Assembly (NCBI RefSeq): GCF_008831285.2
Contig: NW_022205168.1
Span: 1 to 40,777 of the forward strand
Origin: Nymphaea colorata
Taxonomy: Eukaryota; Streptophyta; Magnoliopsida; Nymphaeales; Nymphaeaceae
Length of the DNA: 40,777 bases
Direction: 5' to 3'
The position numbers and the translations under genes were made by a program. Position 1 is the stretch's first letter. Each line of letters opens with the position of its first letter. Under the pieces are notes generated by a model. The model searched no databases. It saw only the letters and a program-made list of their open reading frames with translations, and was not told where the DNA came from. This document shows, in pieces, positions 11,470 through 20,493 of this stretch.

Positions 11470-11694
11470 TTAACGGCTTAAGCAGCTGTTCCCAAAAGGT
11501 ATTATGTTAGAGTGAGTGTGCCCCGCCAGGTCTAAGCTCTGCTCTTTCGACTGATTGTTTGCATCGGATGTCAGGTTCTCTATTACACTAACCTCCCCAC
11601 TCACCAAAGTGAGGCTGTGCAGTTGAGCTGACCCTTCAAGACTCACTGGTCGGGCTGGCGAGTCCTCGAAAGTGTTCTTCAATTTGATTTCCAT
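11470..11694 (-). CDS. Hypothetical 74-residue frame, no recognised domain
   Basis: A complete minus-strand frame from an ATG at 11694 to a stop at 11470. The composition is that of a soluble, hydrophilic, serine/leucine-rich protein (segments MEIKLKNTFEDSPARP, SLEGSAQLHS, SLDLAGHTHSNII), and the interval has higher GC than its neighbours. These are weak signs that it is or was coding. There is no signal peptide or membrane segment, no adjacent exon is clear, and I know no matching family. It could be a surviving exon of a broken gene or chance. Confidence 0.2.
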   Translation of the reverse strand: MEIKLKNTFEDSPARPVSLEGSAQLHSLTLVSGEVSVIENLTSDANNQSKEQSLDLAGHTHSNIIPFGNSCLSR

Positions 11695-13010
11695 GAAAAC
11701 TACTAAAGCTGCAAAGGATTACACTGTAATAGACAAGGTCGAGCACTTAAGTGTTTGAGATAGTCCTAATTCCTAAAGAGGAAAAGGTAAAGCGTGGACT
11801 CCAAGGGTATTTTCTGCCAAGTATTGAATTTCTCGCGGCACTGAATGGACCTATGGAAAATCAGTGACTTATGTATCAATGGGTTTAAGAAGCTGCAGCG
11901 GCAGCAACCATTAAAATAAAGGGATAATTTACAAAATTATTCATCTCAATCTAAATTATCTGCAAAGGAAGAGAAAAATAAAATGGATAATTTTCAATAA
12001 AAGGGCAACTGTGTAAATTATTCCCTATAATTTTACTGACTTCCATGCCGAAGCAACACATTGAGATTTATCCCAAAAGTTGAGTGCATGTTTCTTGATC
12101 TTTAAGAGTCGACTAGTGATTTATTATTTTCCCAAGAATCGGGCCACTTTGTATAATTTTGTGAAAGATTGTGGAAATATTTCAGTACATTCAGTCTAAG
12201 ATGTGCTAGCGTTTTAACGGTCCACCACAAAAAAACGTTTTATGAAAAGTAGTTTTTTAAAAATTATTTTTTAATTAGTTTTGCAAAAGAGATTTGTATG
12301 TTTGGATATAGAATCAAAACAGTTTTTTATTTTAAATTAATTTGGGTAAAATATTTTCTTACAAAAATTAATTTTTCATAAAACTTGCACTTCCTATCAT
12401 CCAAACTCTTACGAAACAATGACTTAGAAGGGAGAATCATTTTTTACCTCAGAAAATGAGTTTTGCCACCAAAACAACCTAATAATGCATTCTTGTGAAT
12501 ATGAAATATTAATCCTCTGAGGGATGAAATTAATAGGACACTCTTGGAAAACGATCCAAACACAAAAAAATTATATGTTAAAGTTTTTTGACTTGGTACG
12601 CAGGAGAAAAGTCGATGGATGGAGTCTGCCATGGGACAAAAAAAAAAGTTCAACCAATAGATATACAAAACCATCTGATCGAAACCAGTGTTTTGAGCAA
12701 TTATTATTAAAACCTGACTAATTAAATGCATGTGTGTTGCCGAGACAACTAAACAATGAAAATTAAATTACAAACGTTTGATCACTTTCAGAACACATCA
12801 TATGTTAAGTCCTAACACAAGACACCATGCCAAGGGTTGCAATAATCAAAATACTCTTTTATTGAAATAATCAGAGATAGTTTATACTATTGAATGGTTG
12901 ACAGATGTCGAAAAAAAATATATAAAATGTTGGCAGATGTGATCAGTGAACAACCATTAAAAAATGCATGAAGAACCATTGAAAAATTCAGGGTGGCTTC
13001 GATGTGAATG
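11695..13010. other. Gene-free AT-rich region
   Basis: No supported gene. Between about 12220 and 12480 the sequence has loose inverted features (TGTTTGGATA and ATCATCCAAACTC; CCACCACAAAAA and GCCACCAAAACAACC) that could be the wreck of a MITE, but the arms do not align well enough to call. Overlapping frames on both strands at 12444-12731 are shadows of each other, without motifs. Confidence 0.4.
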
Positions 13011-13759
13011 CAGGTATAATTATAGTCATACTTTCGGATATAGGTTTATTTTTTGAAAGACTTGACTCTCTCCCCCTCTCACCCTTCCAAGATGGATTTA
13101 TTTCATAGAGCATTTTCTTTCATGGGCACGAGATGGCGAAGGGTGTTTCTATGTACATCATGTATATAGCTTGCTTCAACCAACTGGTGTCAACTGGTTT
13201 CCTCATAACCTCCTTTGGGCTGGGGGTCCTACTCGACGATCCAAAATTCTTGCATGGTTTATTCTATTGGACCACATTTAGACTCAAAATAACGTCACAA
13301 GATATGGTTTTCACCTTGCAAGCAAGTGTCCTTTATGTTATTGTGCCGAGGTCTGCCACTCACCTGATGTGGTTTTGTCGAGTGTCTCAAGATCTTTATG
13401 CGCTTACCTGGTCTATGCCTCATATTGAAGTCACAAACATATCTACAATTCGGAACCTGATCCATGGACCAGTTAGAGTGAGAAACAAAAAGAAATGGTG
13501 TACCATTTAGATAATGACTGTTTACATATGGGGCATTTGGAACTCCAGAAACAATATTATTTATAGGAATGGGACTGTCTTAGTTTAGCACATGACATCC
13601 TCTATTTTTTATGATGTATAGTTAATTTCCAGTATCCTATGGGGAAATGGTGGTACCTCCAACTTCTTACAAAAATTAAGAGCTAATCTTTAGATGTAAT
13701 CAGTTGTTCAGATTCAACTTTTTGTTGGGACTTATGTTAATGTTATGTTAATTTTTATT

Positions 13760-13796
<37 letters not shown>

Positions 13797-13862
13797 CTCT
13801 CACACACACACACACACACTCTCTCTCTCTCCCTGAGAACGTTGCAATTTAAAAATGTGTGG
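13011..13862 (+). mobile_element. 5'-truncated L1-type LINE tail with flanking 20-bp repeat
   Basis: The coding relic runs about 13133-13640. In two frames it gives RVSQDLYALTW after THLMWFC and, on the other side of a frameshift near 13350, LASKCPLCYC. This is the C-x2-C ... H-x-x-x-x-C pattern of the zf-RVT domain at the C-terminus of plant L1 reverse transcriptases. It is followed at about 13515-13565 by YIWGIWNSRNNIIYRNG, the conserved tryptophan/arginine-asparagine block after that domain. The whole is flanked by GGGTGGCTTCGATGTGAATG (12991-13010) and GGGTGGTTTCGATGTGAATG (13863-13882), a 19/20 match that looks like a target-site duplication from target-primed reverse transcription. The frameshift and in-frame stops make it inactive. 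Confidence 0.7.
13760..13832. repeat. Compound (CT)n-(CA)n microsatellite
   Basis: Alternating blocks of CT and CA dinucleotides: CT run, CA run, CT run, CA run, CT run. It sits at the 3' end of the LINE remnant, where such elements often carry a simple-sequence tail. Confidence 0.95.
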
Positions 13863-13882
13863 GGGTGGTTTCGATGTGAATG

Positions 13883-14547
13883 ATTTGCTTATGCCAAAAG
13901 AAAGTCAATGTATATTGTAGAGTTTATTCCGCTATCAAACCTAAGGGCCGGCCTGGTAGGAAAAAAGAAAAAAACGGGCAGGTCGATCAGGCCCAGGCTG
14001 GTATTGTGGTCCTACTTAATTCAATATATACATCATCAAACCTTATTTCTCTCTCTACTCACATATAGGCAGTATCATTCATATATTTTCAATTACGATG
14101 AATTAGACGAACATAATTTTCTTATCAGTTGTCTTCTTTAATAGATTAGAGTACTCTTCAAAACAAAGTAATTACGAAACAAGAAAGAACGAACATTTTA
14201 CGACCAAAATACAACATGACATTAACAACCTTTAACAATTGAAAGACCATGATTCTGTGGTTGTTTGTACAACTGGACTGAAAGAAAGGAGATAATTAGC
14301 TAAAAGAAAATGGGAACAACGATAAAGTAAAGCATTAATTAGAAGGAAGCAATATACATTTCTATTTCATTTGGGAGACTGTGACTGCGCTGGCTTAATT
14401 TTCTTTTGTGAATGACATAACCGTGCCCAATAGAATTATGCCCAATACAATTAATGGTTGTAAGAACTTTTTTTTTTAATTTCCAAAAGTTCCTTCACTG
14501 AAGGGTAGTAATACTTTAAATTTTGAACCAAACAAAACACTATATAA
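13883..14547. other. Spacer, nothing recognised
   Basis: AT-rich. The two overlapping frames at 13880-14141 cover the same bases in different phases and show no motif. Nothing else is visible. Confidence 0.4.
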
Positions 14548-14599
14548 TTATTCCATAAATATAAATATGCACCAAACAGTCCTACACCTGCCTCTGCCC

Positions 14600-14735
14600 C
14601 TGCCTTCAGACCGTAAGATAGAGAAACAACTAAAAGAAGCTGGCCGCCTCAGTAACGAGGCCTTAGAGGTGTAGGCAGCCACAGCTTCTTCCCTCCTTTG
14701 CCTCCAAGGTTCAGGACGAAGGGATTGACACATAC
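14600..14735 (-). other. Fragment homologous to 29655-29760
   Basis: Read on the minus strand, this interval matches 29655-29760 on the plus strand. Landmarks in the same order are GTGTCAA, CAAAGGAGG, GTGGCT and CCTCTAAGGCCTC. The 63-codon minus frame here (14548-14739) contains CQSLRPEPWRQRREEAVAAY, and the other copy gives a comparable CQPFSRLCRQRRREAVA. Conservation of a reading frame in both copies hints at a coding origin, for a family I do not recognise. Both copies are higher in GC than their surroundings. Confidence 0.4.
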
Positions 14736-14739
14736 TCAC

Positions 14740-15540
14740 GACCGCCTACCTTTGACTTGGGCCATAATATATATATAGGTAGAAACAGCATTGCGGACAT
14801 ATGAGGTAATTTGCATGAAGCATACCTTCAAAGATGTGAGCTATATCACACTTGCCACCCTTGTTTCTTTCCTTCTGCGTATATGTCATCTAGAAGTTCA
14901 TGCTTCAAAGTGTTCTTCATTGGCGGCAGGTCTAATAACGCTAATAGAAGCAACCCCCCCCCTAGCATGTTTATTAATGCTGGGTACAGCAAACTATTTG
15001 AGTATTAATATTCCAAACGTCAACGTTGGATAATACAAAATTCGCTGCGTTGACCACTGAACAAAGGCTTTTGGAATACAGTGGAAGGGAATCTTTTTTC
15101 TACCTATTCCAATTTCATGTTGTGTTTGATGCAGGGTACACAAACAAAACACAACTACTACTTCCTTAGGTGTTTGATGGGACTGAAAACAAATCCTATA
15201 CGACCATTTCCATAAACCTTCTGCCTCCTAGCCATTGATCATGACAAAAACAAGATAGTGTCCTTCACCTCTAAATACAGATTGTGCATTCAGTTCTTTT
15301 GTTTCACAACCACTTTTTACTAAATGACTCATCTACTCAATGGCAAAAGGCAGCAAAAAGCTACTGATCGATCTAAATACAGCATCGTTTTCATTGATAA
15401 ACTGATTCACGATGGCAAAACATCATTTTCATTTGACAAGGAAAAGCACCCCTTTGCAAAATCCCCTTTTTGTCTCTTAAATTTATCCGACTTATTTGCA
15501 TAGGTTAGGCGCATGCTTGCAGCAACAGAGCGATAATCTG
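14740..15540. other. Spacer, nothing recognised
   Basis: Overlapping plus frames at 14791-15033 have no known motif and mutually exclusive readings. The rest is ordinary AT-rich sequence. Confidence 0.4.
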
Positions 15541-15644
15541 AATCTGAATCCGGATATATTCAAATCTGAATATATGAATCCGGATATATGAATCTCCAAA
15601 ACAAAAAGTGTATGTTGGATTCAAATCCTATCGGATGACATCCT

Positions 15645-15648
<4 letters not shown>
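15541..15648. repeat. GAATCCGGATATAT-type dispersed repeat
   Basis: Contains GAATCTGAATCCGGATATAT, GAATATATGAATCC and GGATTCAAATCCTATC followed by GACATCC. The same elements in the same order and orientation occur at about 940-1055. The TA microsatellite begins at its right end. Confidence 0.5.

Positions 15649-15725
<77 letters not shown>
15649..15725. repeat. (TA)n microsatellite, about 38 repeats
   Basis: Uninterrupted TA dinucleotides. The open frames on both strands here that read as alternating tyrosine and isoleucine are artefacts of the repeat. A perfect run of this length should be highly length-variable. Confidence 0.98.
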
Positions 15726-15728
<3 letters not shown>

Positions 15729-16254
15729 ATTTCCTGAACAGGTTTCCAGTGGGAACAGTCTCCGTGTCTCTTTCTTTTCCTCTTTTCGTCTTCCAGATCT
15801 TCAGGCGGTAGGCCAATTTTGGACAGTCGGGTGCTAAAAACAACTAGGCAAAGGGTCATTAAATGGAGGGAGCACGGCTTATATACTCAGTTACAGATTT
15901 CATCAGAAAAGTAATCGAAAATTTTGATTCTTTGCTATCCTGAGCCATCGGGGCTTCCAGGCCCTGATTTCTTCTCTTGCCTATTTTTCTTTTTCTTTTT
16001 TTCACATGTCATTGATTTTTTCCTTCTTCAGCTATAAATGTTTAATCTGGTTATTCATTCCATCATTCCCAATCTTTTCTTTTTCCTTTTCATTTGGGTT
16101 GATTTTGTGCATAAGCGTATCGACTAAATCACGTAAAACAAAAAAACTAAATTATCTAACAGAATAATAAATTGTTGTTTTTTGTTTGTAAAAGTGCCAT
16201 GGCGGTGGTGTTGCTTAAAAAAAAAAGAAAAAAAAAGCGCCAAAACATTCAGTT
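15726..16254. other. Spacer with poly-T/poly-A tracts
   Basis: No gene seen. Pyrimidine-rich sequence (TTTTTCTTTTTCTTTTTTTC near 15980) and an A-rich tract near 16217-16239 are the only features. Confidence 0.4.
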
Positions 16255-16332
16255 GCCAGCCAAAATGATGAAGTCAGCTATAAAAATACTGTGTTTGCTT
16301 AAACGAGCTTGAGTCTGTCCGTTTTATAGTTA

Positions 16333-16866
16333 AAAGGTGAGACATAGTCCCTTTCATAAATTTTTGGAGATTGTTTCTTTCTGAACTAGTTTAACGTCTC
16401 CCCTTGGCTTTCTACATCTTTTAGGGTAGGCAAGAGGTTAACAACCCTCTTGCCCGAAAATGAGGCATGAAGGTCCTCTTATTTCCCTTCTTCCTAGGCT
16501 TCATCGGTGCTTGGGTGAGCAGTGGTTTGCCTTCAGCTCGACGGAGCATCCTCATTTTTAGCGGGCCAGCAAAATAATACTCATGAAAATTGAAGCTATG
16601 CCGCACTGTCGACACATAAATCCACCCCGACCAGCCATTCACCATCCTTGAGGCCTTGCTTTCTACATCTTTACTTTTTGTTATGGAAATATTGAATCTA
16701 CTCTTTCCTCCAATTCATTGAAAGGGAGGAGTTAGGAACTTAGGAGTGATTATTGTATTTGTCACTATGTCACTCTTTCCTCCTAATTTGCACAGCAACG
16801 GAACCATGACGACAAAAATATAGAGCATATGGAGAGAAATAAGAAAAGTGACTATGTCTCACCTTT
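16333..16866. mobile_element. Small TA-flanked inverted-repeat element inserted in the right arm
   Basis: The left end AAAGGTGAGACATAGTC and the right end CTATGTCTCACCTTT are perfect inverted repeats over at least 15 bp, extending less perfectly to about 40 bp. The element is bounded on each side by TA (16331-16332 and 16867-16868), the target duplicated by Tc1/mariner-type insertion; TTA, as used by PIF/Harbinger, is also possible because T precedes on the left. The left arm of the big inverted repeat lacks this segment at the corresponding point, which supports insertion. It carries no transposase of its own. Confidence 0.65.
16422..16657. mobile_element. 236-bp nested insertion flanked by 15-bp direct repeats
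   Basis: GCTTTCTACATCTTT occurs at 16407-16421 and again at 16658-16672, exactly bracketing a segment that is clearly richer in GC than its host. The length and identity of the flanks suit a target-site duplication from a retroposition event. On the minus strand the insert holds a 74-codon frame (16421-16645) with a strongly basic, soluble composition (for example PLKMRMLRRAEGKPLL and PMKPRKKGNKR), which I cannot assign. No poly-A tail or SINE promoter boxes are obvious. It may be a fragment of a processed transcript. Confidence 0.45.
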
Positions 16867-17489
16867 TAAGTAAAAGGAAAAGTGTCCAGCACAAGCTAGG
16901 TCTTGGTTTATTGAGTGGAGTTTGAACTGGCCCTTTAAAGCACAATTTGCGCTTGAGCAGAGCTCGAGCATGACAAGATATGAGCAGAGCTGGGCTCTCG
17001 CCAACTTGTGTATAACCACAACTAGAATATATGCTATTGGCAATGGCTTTTACCATAGCCAAGAGTCATAATACTGTTGCCAATAAACTTACTGGCAACT
17101 ACTCTTGCCCAAGCAAATAGCCCAGGTTGCCCTTGCCCTTTACAGCGTGGGAAAAGTCGTTTTTTAGGCCAAGGGTCATAGCCAATAACATCATTGGTAA
17201 CAACTCCTTGAGTTTTTGACAATGGCAGAAGTCGTTGCTAAAAGTTCTTTCAGCAGTGATTCTTCACCACTGTAGGTCTCTTTTTTCGTTTGAAGAAAAA
17301 ACAGTGCTGCTTATATAGCTGGTAAGCCAGTTTTTTCTAATTTGAAAGTAGGATGGTTTCAAATATATAATCTAGATCGATACCAACGAAACAAAAACAT
17401 AGACTACTGAGACAAATAGAGAGAGAGAGAGATGAACACTCTATGCATCAAATTTTGGATTAACAAAAGTACAGAAGGCAAAACGTACA

Positions 17490-18960
17490 AAAAAACAAAT
17501 CAGATTTTTAGGCAATATAACAGTTAAATTACATGTCATCTCTTGTGAGTGTTGCATTAAAATGTTATCAGAAAATTATTTGCAACTTACAAATGTAGCT
17601 GTGAATATTAAAACATCTCAAAAACATCGACCATCAAGTTATAGATCGTGTATGAGCATCTCCAAGAAAATAACACCTGTCAGTACTCCGTAAAGTTGCT
17701 GATCCCTTTGACAATCGATTGTTTATTAATTGATGCCATTGTCATCACAACTGAGCTCAAGAACGTATGCCTTCCTAGAAAGAAGATGGTTTTACCTTTG
17801 TACACCACCCATCTTAAATTTCTCAATATGTTCTGTCCAATTTATTCCCCCTAAAATGCAATTTGGATAGAGTGCAATCAGAACATTCCTCTCCATTTTT
17901 AGGCAACTTTACTGGCCGTAACTTGATCCTCTGACCTTACAGCATCTCACATATAAAATGAAAAATTAATGAATAAGTGAAAAGGAAGCAATGCTCTTGC
18001 CATGTCTGGATACAACATATAAAAGCTACAAAAGCCACAAAGAAAAAAATATACACTAGAAACTCCCCTCTTCACATGAACACTTTGTGGATCAAAGAAG
18101 AAAAGCCACTCAAAATCTCAAGCGCATGCATGTTACAGTTTGAGAAAAGTAAAATACACAACAAGCAATAGTGGTTTTTGACACAGAATGCAACTGTAGA
18201 TATAGGAGACCCAAATTGGAGACCAACACTCATTAATAATTAACTTGGAATAAATAAACACACCAAAGATCTTGATGGATGTAAAGAGTTCAATACTAGT
18301 GTATGTGATGAAATTTGGTAGAGATTTGGCTGAGTAGTCATATTTAAAAAACATCGAATACAATTTACAAGACTAACAAAGTGGTAACTGAAAAAAAAAA
18401 GTGGAAAGGCTAAGATTGGGGATATGAGAACATCCACAATATATTTTTTTTCATGGGCTGTGAAATGGAAGAAAGCTCAGCAGAAAAATGTATGAGCACC
18501 ATAACAACAAATTAGAGCTGTCCATTTTCCGATCATTGTTGACCTTGTGGTGTCGAGCTTCTTCAAGCAAATGGTGCATGAATTCTACTATGTATTTTCC
18601 ATCACCGGGAACACATAAATATTTGTACTTCCAAAAACAGAACTTCTTTAATTGCTACATCAATATGTAATAACACTCAAATTAGGCCATCATGCTATTA
18701 ACTGCAGAATTTGGAAGCAAATACAAATCAAGACCGTTAGATATTATTGTACTAAATAAAAATGAGTAACTGACATTATTGTACTAAACAACGATGAGTA
18801 ATGGTCTATGACTAATTTTCAACTGAGACCATACTTTGTTATTAAACTACAATGTCAAAATGATTACAATTAATAAAGAGAATTCAACTTTGACATTTCT
18901 TAGCAAGAATGAAAAGATTTCTATCATAACATGCCATCCATTTATTAGTTAAAAGCGATT
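17490..18960. other. AT-rich region with two exon-like minus-strand blocks
   Basis: No complete gene. On the minus strand, 18480-18605 reads GDGKYIVEFMHHLLEEARHH and on to KVNNDRKMDSSN before a stop. The block 17665-17800 has a pyrimidine-rich TTTCTAG acceptor-like site followed by a frame containing VVMTMASINKQSIVKGISNF. Both lie 3' of the ClpP-like stop codon on that strand, so they are not part of it. I do not recognise either and give them little weight. Confidence 0.25.
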
Positions 18961-18968
18961 ACAGTTAA

Positions 18969-19716
18969 CTAAGAAAATTCAATTTCTTCATATAAGTTGG
19001 GTTTTCTTAGATTAGCAACAACACTGCGATCCTCTCTCCCTCTTTCATTGCAGAGTACCCATACAAAATTGAATAAGCGTTTTCCTTTCAGCTGGTATTT
19101 CTCTACAATAAATAAAGTCATCGACTCATACCATGCCTATGATTCCATATTCAGCTGCCTCGTTGGGCTGAAATAGTTTCGATGCCTTATATATTCCTCA
19201 ATCTTCTCTCGAGATTTACATATATGTCTTCCATAAAGAGTGACCTTGCAACAAAATTTCAAGGTTTCTGGTGAGTATTTCTAGAGTCTCCTATATAAAA
19301 AGTTAAACTTGCTTATGTAATTAAAAGTTGAACCTTACTATAGGCTGACAACTTAAAGTGGGTTCACTAGATTACCACTTTGACCATGAAAGTAGTTAAA
19401 TTTTTGGATTTTTTTACTCAAAAGTTATAAAATTTTCCCCAATTTATTGAAACTAGATCAAGAAACAAAAAAAAAATCCACTCTAAGGATTAAAAAATTA
19501 GATAGAAGAGGAGGGACATAAAGAAGTGGTTCTGCACTACTATATAATATATAACTAAGACAGAATAGAAGAAGCGGAAAACTGACATCATAAAAGGGTT
19601 TTATACCTCTTCACCTAAGATACGTCCATTATAAAATAAAGAAGTCCGTCTTCTTACCAATTCATCCTTCACATCTTTAATTTCTTTCATGGCAAGATCA
19701 ATATAAGTAGCTTGAC
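18969..19716 (-). pseudogene. ClpP/ClpR-like protease subunit, last three exons
   Basis: Three minus-strand blocks follow in order. Block A (19658-19716) reads QATYIDLAMKEIKDVKDEL and ends at a GTAAGA donor. Block B (19132-19244) continues in the same phase with VTLYGRHICKSREKIEE and YFSP, then after a one-base frame slip EAAEYGIIGM, and ends at GTATGAG. Block C (18969-19058) gives VLCNERGREDRSVVANLRKP and a stop. This is the order of the C-terminal half of ClpP-family proteins: helix with IDIxxKEI, xYxxHTGKS-like, YFSPxEAxEYGIID and the final tail. In plants these are the proteolytic (ClpP) or non-catalytic (ClpR) subunits of plastid or mitochondrial Clp protease. The slip in block B, no usable acceptor before block C and no sign of the upstream catalytic Ser/His exons indicate a pseudogene or a gene damaged here. 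ClpP and ClpR cannot be told apart from this end. Confidence 0.7.
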
Positions 19717-20277
19717 CTTAAAACCTTGCAATAGGCTGACAGAGATGAACCAATACAAGTTCATGTTTCACAATCAAGAGCAAGTTGCATGGAGGCATTT
19801 ACATGGATGGAACTGGAGAGCTCACAAGACAAAGGACCTTAACTAGATTACCTACTTTATCATGTATTGAAAAAGAATCACATACAAATAGCACAAACCT
19901 GGTTCTCAACATTCGTGTAATTCATGAAAAGGAGAGAAACTTGAAAGGCACATGTAATTTTAATTCCATTTTAATTTTTCTTTGATAATTATTGACTCTA
20001 TATTGTAATGCAATAAAATATTCAAAAGAAAATTAGTGTTGCTAGACTCAATGCCTCTTGATTCTTCTCAACTCTTTCACGAGAATGGGTGATGACTCTT
20101 CAAATATCATATTAAGAACCAAGTTTCCTGTTATTAGTAATACAACTATGTTCAGGAATCCATATCCCCGATAGATTCAGCCTCCTCCTTTACTTAAGGT
20201 GGTTCATTCAATTAAAAACAATTTATCTATTTGATAAATAATTTAAGCATGTAGACATAATAAACCAACTTATTCTT
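19717..20277. other. Region upstream of the ClpP-like exons, nothing firm
   Basis: If the ClpP-like gene were complete, its earlier exons on the minus strand should lie here and beyond. I found no Gly-x-Ala-x-Ser active-site segment or MIHQP-type histidine block. The small plus frame at 19785-19985 has no motif. Confidence 0.4.
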
Positions 20278-20281
20278 CTAC

Positions 20282-20379
20282 CTTCCATTATCTTCAAGTT
20301 GATTTATCATTTCCCTGTAGTAATCATCTTGCTTCCTCCACAAGTCTGCTCTGCAAGGGTCCTTTGTGAATATGTCATC
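20282..20379 (-). other. Exon-like block of unknown family
   Basis: The minus strand reads DDIFTKDPCRADLWRKQDD followed by YYREMINQLEDNG. It is bounded upstream by TTGGTAG (acceptor-like) and downstream by AAG/GTAGAA (donor-like), so a 98-bp internal exon fits both splice sites and the open frame. The composition is strongly protein-like and hydrophilic, unlike the AT-rich surroundings. It lies about 560 bp upstream of the ClpP-like exons on the same strand, but I do not recognise it as a ClpP segment. It may be an exon of the same locus, of a different gene, or a remnant. Confidence 0.35.
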
Positions 20380-20493
20380 CTACCAACCCCATTGGTTAAT
20401 GATGCATGTAAGTATGTATTAACATTGTAGATGTTTCTAGACCTCTGACTATGCAGATCATGTGAGTAGTGGTGGCCGGCTGATCATTTATTA

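Larger units (their letters stand above)
307..17258. mobile_element. Possible CACTA-like composite element (ends only)
   Basis: At 307 the sequence reads CACTACTGTAAGAACTTCTA, and the reverse complement ending at 17258 reads CACTGCTGAAAGAACTTTTA. Plant CACTA (En/Spm) elements begin with CACTA or CACTG and carry arrays of short subterminal repeats, and both arms have such repeats (CAACGACTT, TGCCATTG, GCCAAT). However, the inverted homology continues outside these points (75-306 and 17259-17485), and the adjoining 3-bp flanks are AAT and ATT rather than a direct duplication. A single CACTA insertion would not copy its flanks in inverted form. I see no TNP2-like transposase inside. The alternative is an inverted duplication of a segment that already contained a CACTA end. 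Confidence 0.3.
16255..17485 (-). repeat. Right arm of the large inverted repeat, interrupted by an insertion
   Basis: Reverse complement of 75-765. The match runs from 17485 inward to about 16868, stops, and resumes at about 16330 down to 16255. The gap is filled by a separate small element (16333-16866) that is absent from the left arm, so the left arm acts as the empty-site reference near position 690. Short open frames across this arm on the minus strand (for example 17034-17222) belong to the repeat and show no recognisable domain. Confidence 0.85.

Noticed and set aside
12220-12490. Candidate MITE with loose inverted ends around CCACCACAAAAA and GCCACCAAAACAACC.
   Set aside because: The arms do not align beyond a few bases and no convincing target duplication flanks them.
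12444-12731. Two overlapping frames on opposite strands (95 and 65 codons).
   Set aside because: They are mirror shadows, AT-biased, with no motif and no splice context.
15560-15859. Open frames of 67 and 99 codons rich in Tyr-Ile repeats on both strands.
   Set aside because: They are produced by the (TA)n microsatellite, which is open in several frames. No coding signal exists outside the repeat.
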